DNA of 64,000 nucleotides, from contig CM076952.1 in NCBI GenBank assembly GCA_039566865.1, forward strand, positions 11,490,501 to 11,554,500, in the 5' to 3' direction. Numbering within the stretch: position 1 is the stretch's first letter; every line of letters starts with the position of its first letter. Of the stretch, positions 32,076 through 43,260 are shown piece after piece. The stretch is from Aurelia coerulea. Lineage: Eukaryota; Cnidaria; Scyphozoa; Semaeostomeae; Ulmaridae. The notes beneath the pieces were generated by a model that was not told where the DNA came from, made no database searches, and was given only the letters and a program-made list of their open reading frames with translations. A program made the position numbers and the translations under genes.

Positions 32076-33859
32076 GTAGCTAAAAGCAGCATCAGCGATC
32101 ATTTGGGGTTATGAAGAAATCAATTTCAGATATTCTTATGCTTGCTTACCTCAGGACGGACTTTGTAATCATCCAAAAGGATCTTATTTTTACTTTTGTG
32201 CTCAAAAACATGTTTCTCCTCCGAAAATTTTGCAAACTTGGCTGAACATTCTTGAATCTCAACTCTTATGTAGAGGGTTAGAATGAGCATGTTCTGTGCA
32301 AAAATGTGATTGTTTGCATTTTTCTGCAAGATGGCAAGGAGCCAGTGTTACAATTGCCCCGTGTTACAATTGTCCCCAGTCTCCCCTACCCCAGCCTGAG
32401 CACCCATATCGTTAATATACCTGAGTAGCCCCCCTGGGGACTGCCTTTCTAATATTGATTGTAAAAACTGAAAAATGAATACAAATATGTGTTGGTATTA
32501 GCGCCACTATTGATAGACTGCCTCTGACTTCTTCCTTGAAGCTGCATTGGTGTCCAAATGTAGGATGGGATATCTACAGCAATACTATCATTTACTGCCT
32601 TATGGAAGAGACACGACCTTCAATGTAACGCCTTTCTTGAAGGGTTGTCATTGCAGTTGTTTTAACATATCAGAGACAGCATAGCTCTCATTCGCATGAG
32701 CATGCGCAAAGATCTTAAGGGATGTCGGTGGGCAATCACGTAACCACCATCTTCGCTGTGCGTCTTTTGGCCTAAGCAAAGTTTTGGATCAGAAAGGAGA
32801 GTGAAAACGCCAATAACGTTGTACTGCCAGTTGCTGCATTTATGGATAAAAGTGTTGAAAGATATGCCCGACTCGCACGGAGGAGTCTTCTGACTTTTGC
32901 ATCCAAACTTTACAACATATTGTGCCGCAAGCAAGGGAAGATTTGTGCTGCTCGTCCAAGGGGAACTTCAAATTTTTTTAAGACTTAACAAAGGTAGGCC
33001 AATTGGGGGAAGGCAAGGGGCAGTAATTAATTAGGGACATGCGTCATTGTCGGTAAGAAACGAGAAAGGCTCACTAGGCTACTGCTAAAAACTTTGTTAG
33101 AATTTATTTCCCCTGTTGAGCTTCTGATACGACGCTGTCTTTTGCTGGAATAAAAGCGAGTTTAGCAGGTACTTTTGGGTGAAGCCATTGCAGTGCACGG
33201 CCCGATGAAACACAGACGACAACGACAGTGCTTTTGGACCAAAACAATGGCTATAAAGTTCTGTTTATGTACGCGAACAAGTCTAAGTCTTCGTCGATGA
33301 CTGTTTCAAAAAACACTTCAACATGGATACAATCCAACTTTGAGAAACATGTAAATCTTTTCGACATTCCCTATTATCTAATCTACAACAGATTTTCTGT
33401 TTTTCAAGAGCTCCGCCTCCATCCGAGGTCGGCTGATACAGTCATACAAATATCCCTAGCTTGGTGATCAAAATGCATGTTGCTAAAAGGTTTCACAGAG
33501 CCTTCACAAAAAGACCTTCTTGGTCCTTGCAGATCATTCCAATACTGCACAAGGACTGCACGTATTTTTCATAGAAAGTTTTAGAAAACTCTCAACTCTC
33601 AGATTAACCAAAACAATCAAGAAACTAGAGTAGGGTGAAGGAGATTCAGTTTCAAATCGCTGGGAAGAGAGAATAGTAAAGTTTCCAACTCAGGCCTGAA
33701 ATCGCCAAGAAATCCATCGTATTTGCTACTACATATTCCGCCTTTTTGGCGAGAATTGAGGGGCAGTTTCCCCCTCCCAAACATCTCAAGTTTGCCCCTT
33801 TTTGTGTAGGAATTTGAAACAAAATGTTTAATAAGATTCAGGAGATCCCCACCGATAAG
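32076..33859. other. Mostly unassigned, with a dispersed-repeat end
   Basis: At 32347-32377 there is a GTTACAATTGCCCC / GTTACAATTGTCCC pair like that of the MITE-like element at 25076-25623. At 33575-33625 there is an AGAAACT...CTCAACTCTCAGAT motif that recurs at 42112, 42712 and 43205. Open frames at 32662-32934 (minus) and 33228-33467 (plus) have no recognisable domain. Confidence 0.4.
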
Positions 33860-36660
33860 ACATTGACATTCTTTATTTACTTAGTAAATAGACAACGAAT
33901 TGCATTATGTAACTGCGAAAACCACTTGTCAAAAACTCTGGTTTAAAAAAAGTGGCGATATTTTAAAAACCCTCATAGGATTGGATGTAGCCGATAATGA
34001 CTTCGAAGGGAAATATTATAGCCCAGAACAATAGACCTGGAAAAGGTTATTTTTGAAGAGGATTGCCCCGCTCATACTGAAAGAACTTTTTACAGTAAAT
34101 AGACAATAAATCGCACAATGCAACTGCGAAAACCACTTTTCAAAAACTCTGGTTTTTGAAATGTGGCGATATTTTAAAAACTTTGAAAGAAAGGCATGAA
34201 GCGGGAAATGGCTTCGAAGAGAAACATAACAATCTGTCTGAAAAAATATATTTTTGAAGGGGATCGTCTCGCTCATACTGAAAGAAATTTTTACAGTAAA
34301 TAGACGAAAAATTGCACAATGCAACTGCGAAAACCGCTTTTCAAAAACTCTGGTTTCAGGAATGTGGCGATATTTTAAATACCTTGATAGGATTGGCATG
34401 GAGCCGATAATGATTTCGAAGGGAAATATTGATAGCCCAGAACAATAGACCTGAAAAAGGATATTTTTGAAGAGGATTGCCCCGCTCATACTTAACGAAT
34501 TTTTTACAGTAAATAAACAACAAATTGCATAATGCAACTGCGAAAACCGCTTTTCAAAAACTCTGGTTTTAGAAATGTAGCAATATTTCAAAAACGTCAT
34601 AAGAAGAGGCATGGAGCGGCAAATGGCTTCGAAGAAAAACATTGGAAGGCCAGAACAATTGGTTTGGAAAAAGTTGGTTTTGAAGAAAATCGCCTGGCTC
34701 ATACTTAACGAATTTTTTACAGTAAATAGACAACGAATTGCAGAATGTAACTGTGAAAACCGTTTTTCGAAAACTCTGGTTTTAGAAATGTGACGATATT
34801 TTGAAAACTTCACGAGAAGAGGCATTGAGAGGAAAATTAGTTCGAACGGAAACATTGCAAGGCCTCAACAATCGGTCTGGAAAAAGTTGTTTTTGAAGAG
34901 AAATGCCTGGCTCATACTTAACGAATTTTTTACAGTAAATAAACAACGAATTGCATAATGCAACTGCGAAAACCGCTTTTCAAAAACTCTGGTTTTCGAA
35001 ATGTGGTGAAGTTAAACAATTGCGGTAAAATTTTGGTGCAATTGTAAATAATATAGAAGAGAAAACTTCGAAAGTCACAGTCGCACTTTTAACTTTGCCA
35101 CACTTCTAAAACCAGAGTTTTGAAAAGCCGTTTTCGCAGTTACATTATGCAGTTTGCTGTCTATTTACTGTAAAAAATTCGTTAAGTATGAACCAGGTGA
35201 TTTTCTTCAAAAGCAACTTTATCCAGACCGATTGTGAAGGCCTTCCAATGTTTCCCTTCGAGCTAATTTTCCTCTCAATGCCTCTTCTCGTGAAGTTTTC
35301 AAAATATCGTCACATTTCTAAAACCAGAGTTTTCGAAATATGGTTTTCGCAGTTACATTCTGCAATTCGTTCTCTACTTTTTCCAGACCGATTGTGAAGG
35401 CCTTTTACTGTGCAATTCGTTGTCTATTTACGGTAAAAAAAAAGATTTTCTTCAAAACCAACTTTTTGCGATTGTGAAGGCCTTCCAATGTTTTAAGTAT
35501 TTCTGTTTTCGAAAAACGGTTTTCGCAGTTACATTCTGCAAGCTGTAAAAAATTTGTTAAGTATGAGCGGGGCAATCCTCTTCAAAAATAACCTTTTCCA
35601 GGTCTATTGTTCTGGGCTATCAATATTTCCCTTCGAAATCATTATCGGCTCCATGCCAATCCTATCAAGGTTTTTAAAATATCAACACTTTTTTAAAACC
35701 AGAGTTTTTGAAAAGTGGTTTTCGCAGTTATATAATGCAATTCGTTGTTTATTTACTGTAAAAAATTCGTTAAGTATGAGCCAGGCGATTTTCTTCAAAA
35801 CCAACTTTTTCCAAACCAATTGTTCTGGCCTTCCAATGTTTTTCTTCGAAGCCATTTTCCTCTCCATGCCTCTTCTTATGACGTTTTTGAAATATTGCTA
35901 CATTTCTAAAACCAGAGTTTTTGAAAAGCGGTTTTCGCAGTTGCATTATGCAATTTGTTGTTTATTTACTGTAAAAAATTCGTTAAGTATGAGCGGGGCA
36001 ATCCTCTTCAAAAATATCCTTTTTCAGGTCTATTGTTCTGGGCTATCAATATTTTTTTTCGAAATCATTATCGGCTCCATGCCAATCCTATCAAGGTATT
36101 TAAAATATCGCCACATTCCTAAAACCAGAGTTTTTGAAAAGCGGTTTTCGCATTCACATTATGCAATTCGTTGTTTATTTACTGTACAAAATTCGTTAAG
36201 TATGAGCGGGGCAATCCTCTTCAAAAATATCCTTTTCCAGGTCTATTGTTCTGGGCTATCAATATTTCCCTTCGAAATCATTATCGGCTCCATGCCAATC
36301 CTATCAAGGTATTTAAAATATCGCCACATTCCAAAAACCAGAGTTTTTGAAAAGCGGTTTTCGCAGTTGCATTGTGCAATTTTTCGTCTATTTACTGTAA
36401 AAATTTCTTTCAGTATGAGCGAGACGATCCCCTTCAAAAATATATTTTTCAGACAGATTGTTATGTTTCTCTTCGAAGCCATTTCCCGCTTCATGCCTTT
36501 CTTTCAAAGTTTTTAAAATATCGCCACATTTCAAAAACCAGAGTTTTTGAAAAGTGGTTTTCGCAGTTGCATTTTGCGATTTATTGTCTGTTTACTGTAA
36601 AAAGTTCTTTCAGTATGAGCCAGACGATCCCCTTCAAAAATATATTTTTTTCAGACTGAT
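33860..36660. mobile_element. Foldback-like element made of ~213-bp repeats
   Basis: The left arm (about 33860-35010) and right arm (about 35095-36660) are reverse complements around a spacer of roughly 85 bp. Each arm is a tandem array of 200-219-bp units, about six on the left and seven or eight on the right. The units share the sequences CAAAAACTCTGGTTTT, TTACAGTAAATAGACAACG and CGAAAACCGCTTTTC. Three unit subtypes occur in the same order in both arms, with extra copies on the right. Long TIRs made of tandem repeats are the hallmark of foldback elements (FB and Galileo in Drosophila). No transposase and no TSD were found. Confidence 0.8.
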
Positions 36661-36929
36661 CGCACTGTTTCACTTGAAAGACCTGGAAGCCATGTCTCAT
36701 TGATGCTGAGTAAATATATCAAAAAATTGTTTGAAAGTTGATATAAAGAACGTACTTTCAGTAGTGTCGCTCCTAAGTGTTTAGTCTTGATCTCGAGATT
36801 GTTTAGCTGTCATTAAGTCTTCATTGGCATCCTTTTCTTGCTGGTGAATCTTTGGAAACCAATCGGTGAAGGCGCAAAATCAAGAAAATGCAAAAAGTAG
36901 CCCTCGTGCGTTCATGCATACGAGGCTCA

Positions 36930-37345
36930 AACTTTATGCAGGCCGCTTGGTCAGCGGTTAATCCGAATGAGAGCTATGCTATCAGAGACACTATGGTGTC
37001 GATGATAATCTCTTCTTACGAACCTAGCAGCTCTCCTTTGTATTGCCTCAATTTTCTTTATATTATTTGCTTGATGAATACAAACATTCCATACTGTAGA
37101 TGCATACTCTATGATTGGTCTTACTATTGTGGTGTATTCTTTTGCCTTGGTCGTTTCTGGACAGCTGTAAACATTTCTTCGAACAAGGTTGAGGACATTC
37201 GTAGCTTTCTTCGTGATGTTGTTTCCATGGCTGCTCCATTTTAGATTTGAATCTAATGCTCTTTCTAAGTACGGATGGTGCACAACCACATAAAGCTCTT
37301 CCCCTAACATTCTGTATATGGTAGCTACAGGACTTTTCAACTTCG
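36930..37345 (-). pseudogene. LINE fragment, family 4, ORF2 C-terminus
   Basis: The minus strand encodes LDSNLKWSSHGNNITKKA, then VLNLVRRNVYSCPETTKAK, TTIVRPIIEYASTVWN, and KIEAIQRRAARFVRRDYH. This is the region after RT found in many LINE ORF2 proteins and differs from families 1-3. Only this piece is present. Confidence 0.75.
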
Positions 37346-38236
37346 GAACACTCTAAAACAGAAAATGGAATATTTGTCGACAGTTTCAAAACGAGGCTGG
37401 TCAGTTCTTAAGGTGTAGGTAACAAGGACAGATTTTGTAATACAATAGCATCAGTTGCTTTTGATTGACACCGCAATTCAAAGTGATTAGCGACTGCAGA
37501 CAAAGGAAATTCTCTCAACAAACAAGATTGCAAAAGTTGCTCCGAAACCAGTAGGGCAAACTCTTGCCTTGTCCACGCAAAAGGTGGTTTTTAACCCTAA
37601 TCCGACCGGGATTAGGGACCGTGACCGCGACCGCGACCGCGACCGTTACCGTGACCGCGACCGCGACCGGGACCGTGTTTTCCACCCCCTCTCAGCTTTT
37701 TGCAGAGCATTCTTTAACGGCAAAAGCTATGACCCTCAAACTCTCTGACAATTACTAATTATCTATTAGCTACATTTTGACAATAAAATTTTGAACAATG
37801 GGTGTCACGTGACAGGTGACACTACCATATTTGGAGGAAGGTATCGGAAGAATTAATATTTTTGATATTTTTACTCCCAGAATTAGTTCCAAATGTTGAA
37901 TATTGTACTTTATACAAATCAGCAAACAAACAGCGTTCGATTGTTATCAATAACAATGGAATTTGATGATGTTAGCATTCTTAAATGATGACATCACTGA
38001 GGCCGCCATTTTGGGTCATATTGGCAGTTTCTGAAGCTTTTTCCAACAGATATCTTTAAAAATGCATAGAATTGCGTTGTGCAATACTTTTAAAGCATTT
38101 TCAGCCAATTATTATATATTTTTGGCGGAAAAACACAGTTTGTATTTATGACGTCATCAATTTTTGTCATTCTTGACTCACGATAGTACTATATCTTCAC
38201 AGGTCCATACACCCTGCTTACCAAACTAATTAAGTT
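37346..38236. other. Unassigned AT-rich DNA with a CG-rich minisatellite
   Basis: Apart from the ACCGCG-type repeat at 37614-37676, nothing is recognisable. Confidence 0.4.
37614..37676. repeat. GACCGC hexamer minisatellite
   Basis: About ten units of GACCGC/GACCGT in tandem, CG-rich within AT-rich surroundings. It is preceded by a CGACCGGGATTAGGGACCGT sequence. Confidence 0.85.
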
Positions 38237-38380
38237 ATGGTGAGTGCTTCGGATACCAAGCTTCCTAAGTTCGTACCAGAAAAAGCCCTCTTGAGGATAA
38301 AAACAGAAGAAACAGACGAGAAAACTGTATCTAAATTATTTCCATATCTCAAAAAAGAGAGGAAAAAACTAAGGATTTAA
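38237..38380 (+). other. Small open frame, 47 codons, unknown
   Basis: ATG at 38237 to TAA at 38378-38380. It encodes a Lys/Glu-rich peptide (MVSASDTKLPKFVPEKALLR...). A CTTCACAG acceptor-like site lies 38 bp upstream. I recognise no family, and a first exon or a transposon accessory peptide are both possible. Confidence is low. Confidence 0.25.
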
Positions 38381-38446
38381 AATATTGGATTATAAGTGGA
38401 TAAGGGGTTTTTTGTTTCTAAAATCCTTCGTAAGACTTTCCGCCAC

Positions 38447-38780
38447 TTACACATCTGTATGGCTGTCTAATGCTGCAAATCGTGATAGGATAGAACTTGG
38501 ATCGTCTGCGGACATTACTTTCTCAGTTTGGCAATAATGGGCAGTGGTCTCTAAACTTTTCCATCCGACATGCTTCGCGACTTGCTGATAGGAGACACCC
38601 AGTAAAGAAAGCGTGATCGAGCAGCCACTCCTGAAAATGTGCATATACTCTCCACTATCAATTTTCAGGTCGGTCAGGTGGTTCTTCAGCCTATTTGCAA
38701 TGGCTGAACCGACGAAGGGGAAATCTGTTACTTGTCCTTAGCGATTTGTTGCCCGAAATGAGTGTCCTCCCTTCAAGTTA
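38447..38780 (-). pseudogene. Tyrosine recombinase C-terminal fragment
   Basis: The minus strand encodes PFVGSAIANRLKNHL, then EYMHIFRSGCSITLSLLG, AKHVGWKSLETTAHYCQT and a short tail. The spacing H-x-x-R, then H-V-G-W, then Tyr matches the C-terminal half of the catalytic domain of tyrosine recombinases (second Arg, His/Trp, nucleophile Tyr). In animals such proteins come from Crypton transposons and DIRS/Ngaro retroelements. A TAA at 38740-38738 interrupts the frame on the N-terminal side, so this is a remnant. The present sequence does not decide which class. Confidence 0.65.
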
Positions 38781-38867
38781 ATTGAAGTTAACTGCCCGTG
38801 CTATAGATGAGTCAAAAATACAAGGAATCATCGAAAAGCAATTGAAGATCTGACAACGAATGAATAT

Positions 38868-39087
38868 ATGGATGAATTGCTCTCTGATCTTGAAGGAAAA
38901 CTAATGTCGATGATAACTGAAAAGATTGAGCTTGCTACGACACCTGGTTGACAGAACTGATACGCTGGAAAATAAATTGGTTATGTGTGAGTCCACGATA
39001 ACTGAGAAGATTGAGCTTGCTACGAAGCCTATGGTCGACAGAATTGAAATTCTGGAAAATAAACGGGCTCTGTACGAAGCGCATATA
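38868..39087 (+). pseudogene. L1-type ORF1 coiled-coil fragment
   Basis: An open stretch with a frameshift near 38940. It encodes a coiled coil with an internal duplication: the segment MITEKIELAT...VDR...TLENK appears twice (38910 and 38998 onwards). It ends ALYEAHI where a TIR element begins at 39088. This resembles the coiled coil upstream of the RNA-binding domain in the ORF1 proteins at 45893 and 61014. Confidence 0.45.
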
Positions 39088-40113
39088 GAGCCCCATCGCC
39101 ATGTTCCGATCACTGAAAAAGAAACCTTGAGTTACTTAGCCTAAGTAAATTCTATCGGAAAAGTTAATGATAATGAATTATTCCCTATTTCATAGTTTAA
39201 AATATAGAAACCAGTTATTGTACATTTAGCGACCGTCTTCTGTGAAATCTTTGTCGGAAGACACAGCGATAAAATCGCGATATCTTCATTCCATCGCCCT
39301 GTTCCGATCACGCAAGCTCGCGCAGAGGGCTCAAGAAAGCGCAGTTTCCAATTGAAATGGATGCCATACACATAACAAACGATATTTATCTGATGTTATC
39401 GTTTGATAAGTAAGATTTTGCCTCTTTATTCATTTAATGACACCATAACCAATTTACAATTGAAATTTACAGCCTATTACAAGATAACTGGCAACACTAT
39501 AGCATAGCCCTCTTCCCATACTTCAATGCCCCCTGGCATTAATTCAAACCCTACCTCACGTGCATCCAAAGTCAACGAAACCCCCTGGTGAGGTTTCTTT
39601 GTTTATTTCACCTTCCATCCCGTCTCTTCATTGAGAGAGAATCCCAGAATTCGAAGCCAAACCTCGTGATCGGAAGAGGGCGATCTGTAGCCTATCTGAC
39701 TGCAGTTAGAACTTTACCCCCAGCTGGGAAGCAGAAGATATTATGATCGAAATTTGTTTTTGAATATTCGCTTAGAGAGTTGGAGTAAAGTTTGAAATGT
39801 TTTGACTGCGGTTCTAGTAAACAGTAGCAGAGAAACAAGAGAAAATATAATTGCTGCAAGGAAACACGAAGTGAAAAATGGCGACTACTTGCGATTCCAT
39901 CACAGGTGGGCCTCTTTCATCTTCCCATATCGCTGGATTCACACGCCAGAAAAAAGTAAACCACGTCTCAACTTGAAGCTCATGGCGTCAGCAAAATATT
40001 TTTTTCGCTCCCTTTTTTAATTATAGGACCCATTCCTCTTGTAAACAAACATCCCGAGATTATACACAAAAGCGCTCTCAGGAGCCAGTGATCGGAACAG
40101 GGCGATGGGGCTC
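39088..40113. mobile_element. DNA element with 28-bp TIRs
   Basis: The left end GAGCCCCATCGCCATGTTCC and the inverted right end (complement of GGAACAGGGCGATGGGGCTC) bound 1,026 bp. A third copy of the CATCGCCCTGTTCCGATCAC motif lies inside at 39289-39308, suggesting a nested or duplicated end. No transposase and no clear TSD were found. Confidence 0.6.
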
Positions 40114-40151
40114 CAGGCCGATGGGGACAGTCTGGGTCCATTTGTCATTCA

Positions 40152-41051
40152 GTGCAATTTTCGTGTTAAATTGATTTTGCAACGGATTCCTAGTAACTTT
40201 TTATGCTGAATCCGAAAATCAATGTTCCCAAGCCGAAAAATGACAGGAAACATCATTTTGTGGCATGCGTAAATGCATTTGATGCCACAATGGTATTAAA
40301 ATCATAAAATATATTATGTTTACTTTAAGATGCAGCTTTTAGAGTGCAAATACTATATTTGAGGTGCTGAATCCGAAAAAAATGTTGCAAAGCCAAAAAA
40401 AATCGAGGAGGCATCGATTTCCGGCATGCATTGATGCCTTTGGTGAGATTATTGTATCAAAATCATGAAAATATTTTATTTTGAATTTGTAATATAATTT
40501 TCAGAGCGTAAATACTACATTTGAGGTGGAGAATCCGAAAAAAATGTTCCACAGCCAAAAAAATTCCAGGAAACATCAATTTCCGGCATGTTTCGATGCC
40601 TTTGATGCCATATAAGAGTATTAAAATTATAAAAATCTTCTATGCTTACCTTATAACTTAATTTAGAGAGCGTAAATGCTATATTTGAGGTGCTGAATCG
40701 GAAAAACAATGTTCCAAAGCCAAACAATTCCAGGAATCATCAATTTCTGGCATGTTTCGATGCCTTTGATGCCATATAATAGTATTAAAATTATAAAAAT
40801 CTTCTATGTTTACCTTATAAGGTAGTTTAGAGACCGTAAATGCTATATTTGGGGTGCTGAATCCTGGAATTTTTTGGCTCTGGAACATCGATTTTCGGAT
40901 TCAGTACCTCAAATATAGCATTTACGCTCTAAAAGCTGCATCTTTTGATAAACATAGTAAATTTTGTAATATTTATACCATTATAGCATCCAAAGGCATC
41001 GATGCATGCTGGAAATTGAGTCTTCCTGGAATTGTTTGGCTTTGAAACATC
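40152..41051. repeat. Satellite-like ~160-bp repeats in inverted arrangement
   Basis: Four tandem units of about 160 bp (40202-40857) share GCTGAATCCGAAAA, GGCATGTTTCGATGCCTTTG and TTATGTTTACTTTAAG-type blocks. At about 40860 the orientation flips and one inverted unit runs to 41051. The outer left end is GTGCAATTTTCG, whose inverted copy ends the related array at 61019. Confidence 0.75.
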
Positions 41052-41129
41052 CAATATAAGGAAAGTAGTAGCTCAATTAAGATTTGTTGTTTGGTATTTC
41101 AAGGAAAATCAGAACGAAATCGAGGAAAG

Positions 41130-41275
41130 AAGAAAATTCTTTAGGCCCGGAGCGTGATAGACTTGCCCCAAGTCTATTTCGTCAAAAAAAAATTTCGTCA
41201 AAAAAATTGAAGGGAAAAGTGAAAAGCGAAATAGACTTGTATATCTCCGGCCCTCATGAATAATTAATGAGATAG
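41130..41275 (-). repeat. Dispersed repeat with AGACTTGGGGCAAGTCT
   Basis: On the minus strand it carries TTAATTATTCATGAGGGCC, then ACAAGTCTATTT, then AGACTTGGGGCAAGTCTA. The same order of blocks occurs in plus orientation at 45765-45875. It is probably a small MITE family. Confidence 0.6.
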
Positions 41276-41443
41276 CTAATCTCTTTGTGGTCAACTGAAA
41301 AAACAGGCGGTTGCGTTCAAAAACGGAAGCTGGCCAAAGATGTGAAGATCAAAGACGGCAGCGACATGTTGTGAAGATCGAATGACAGAGTATTTTGGAT
41401 TATGTGTCTATGTCTGAATGGTCAAACGAGGCATTGGCCAAAC

Positions 41444-41498
41444 ATGGCTAGCAATGGTGGAGCAGGACAAAGAATATTTGCCTGGAAAAGTGCGAAAG
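41444..41498 (+). other. Possible first coding exon
   Basis: ATG in a good initiation context (AAACATGGCT) opens an 18-codon frame MASNGGAGQRIFAWKSAK. The frame runs into a splice-donor-like AAAG|GTATGA at 41498/41499. No downstream exon could be joined with confidence, so a host gene start is only a suggestion. Confidence 0.25.
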
Positions 41499-42049
41499 GT
41501 ATGATTTAGCTTGCCTTGAGTCGAGTATATGATAAAAATAGCAGTTTGTTCTTCCAGCTTAGTTAGGCCTAGGGCTAGGCCTAGGGTCTGATCTGGGTCG
41601 AGCGCCTTCTGCCCTAACTAATGTTGGAACAGAAATATCAGTTCACAATGCAATGGACCAATTTTTTATAAAAAAGCTCATAAGAAACGGCAGGCTCAAT
41701 TTTTGAGACTTTAGAAGCTGCCTAGCTCGGTCTGTGACGCAGGCTAGAAGCTACCCTACGTGATTAAAAAAATCAAAGCCACTCAAAAGTGTTATGACTC
41801 TGGACAATATTAGCAACTGTTTTGACATTGTTTTGAAGTGTGAACTATGATTACTCGTTTCGTTTTTAAATCTTACTAAGTAATTTCGGAGCCCTTCTAT
41901 AAGTATATGATTCTTTTCTCGGCATTGAAAATATAAGAAACACCAGAAAGAGTGACTGTAATGTATATTACTTACAGAACTCAATTTATCTCAACTTCAG
42001 TCAGAGTGCAAAGCTTTTGTGATTGATTTTGATCAAACAAAAACTAGCT

Positions 42050-43260
42050 ACCTTGATTTACCATGTTCTCATGTGATATATAGTACATATACTGTATTTT
42101 TTCTAAGAAACTCAGACTCTCAAATCGCCAAAAAATTAAGAAACTCAAACATGTTTGTCTTTATTCTCACTTGTTTCCTTTATCATATTATTTGGAAAGT
42201 ACTTTAGTAATGTCTAAACATTGGAAAGGCTAAAAACATCTTGTTTTGAAGTGTTCAGGGGTCACAGATCAGATAATTTCTAGATACTATACTTTTAGTA
42301 CTGGCCCAAATTCTTAGTTTCTTATGAAAAAAATATGTGTATACAATGCATGTTTATCTTTTGTCTTTTGATATGTACCATTTTGTTAATTCATTTTGAT
42401 TATTCTGTTATTCTTTCAGTATATGCATCCTAATTGGGAAGGAATTTTGTGAAGTATCATACTAATTCCATCTTAAGTAAACACAGTTATTCTTCAGACG
42501 TCATGGCAAGATCCACTTCACATTACTGAACACAGGCTTTGGTAAGAAATTTGATCCACATTCAACACTGGCAAACTCTGCAAAAGATGATACATCAGAA
42601 GGATGCAGCAGGGCACAATATGACTCGCTTGACAATTTGAATACTCTGGAAATGGTTTTGGCAAATCATTATCTACATGTACACATATTTTTTCACAAGA
42701 AACTGCTTATGAGAAACTCAACTCTCAGATCGCCAAAACATTAAGAAACTCCAGTGCTGGGAAAATATAGCCTGCGTGCAGACTCCCTTGACTGGCTTAC
42801 AGAAATTGAATTGAGTAATTTTCTTTTGACAATGAAAACTCTGAGTATATTTTAGTTATATTCATTTGTTTCCTGTTAAAGTCATGTCTAAACATTGAAA
42901 CGGCTTCAAAAGCCTTGTGTTGAATAGTTCATGTGGGTATACAGGTAGTGAACATGAAGATGGTTAGAGAAGCTTTCAGTACTGGGCCACAATCTTTGTC
43001 TCTTTTAAAAAATGTCTGTAAGAAACTAAAAATTGTGCCAGTACTTTTGGACAGCCCCATCCTTTTTGGAAGGGATTTCATTGATCCATTTTCTGGATTT
43101 CTTCCGATCACTGGCTTCAGTCTAGCATCAACAAAATTTAAGTTGATAAAAAATATGCTTCCAATAGACAGATGTAACATATTTTCTATAATAAACTGGT
43201 TCATAAGAAACTAGTAAATAAGATGGCCAAAAACTTTTAGAAACTCTTGCACTCTGTCTG
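42050..43260. repeat. Diverged tandem duplication, ~600-bp unit
   Basis: The blocks AGAAACTC...CTCTCA(A/G)ATCGCCAAAA..ATTAAGAAACTC recur at about 42112 and 42712, with a weaker copy at 43205. The companion block ATGTCTAAACATTG recurs at 42211 and 42885. The order of blocks is kept, indicating an old tandem duplication. Confidence 0.5.

Noticed and set aside
32662..32934. Minus-strand open frame of 90 codons with several Cys/His residues
   Set aside because: No coherent zinc-finger spacing or family match.
37564..37758. Open frame with alternating Thr/Ala/Val repeats
   Set aside because: It is the translation of the GACCGC minisatellite, not a protein.
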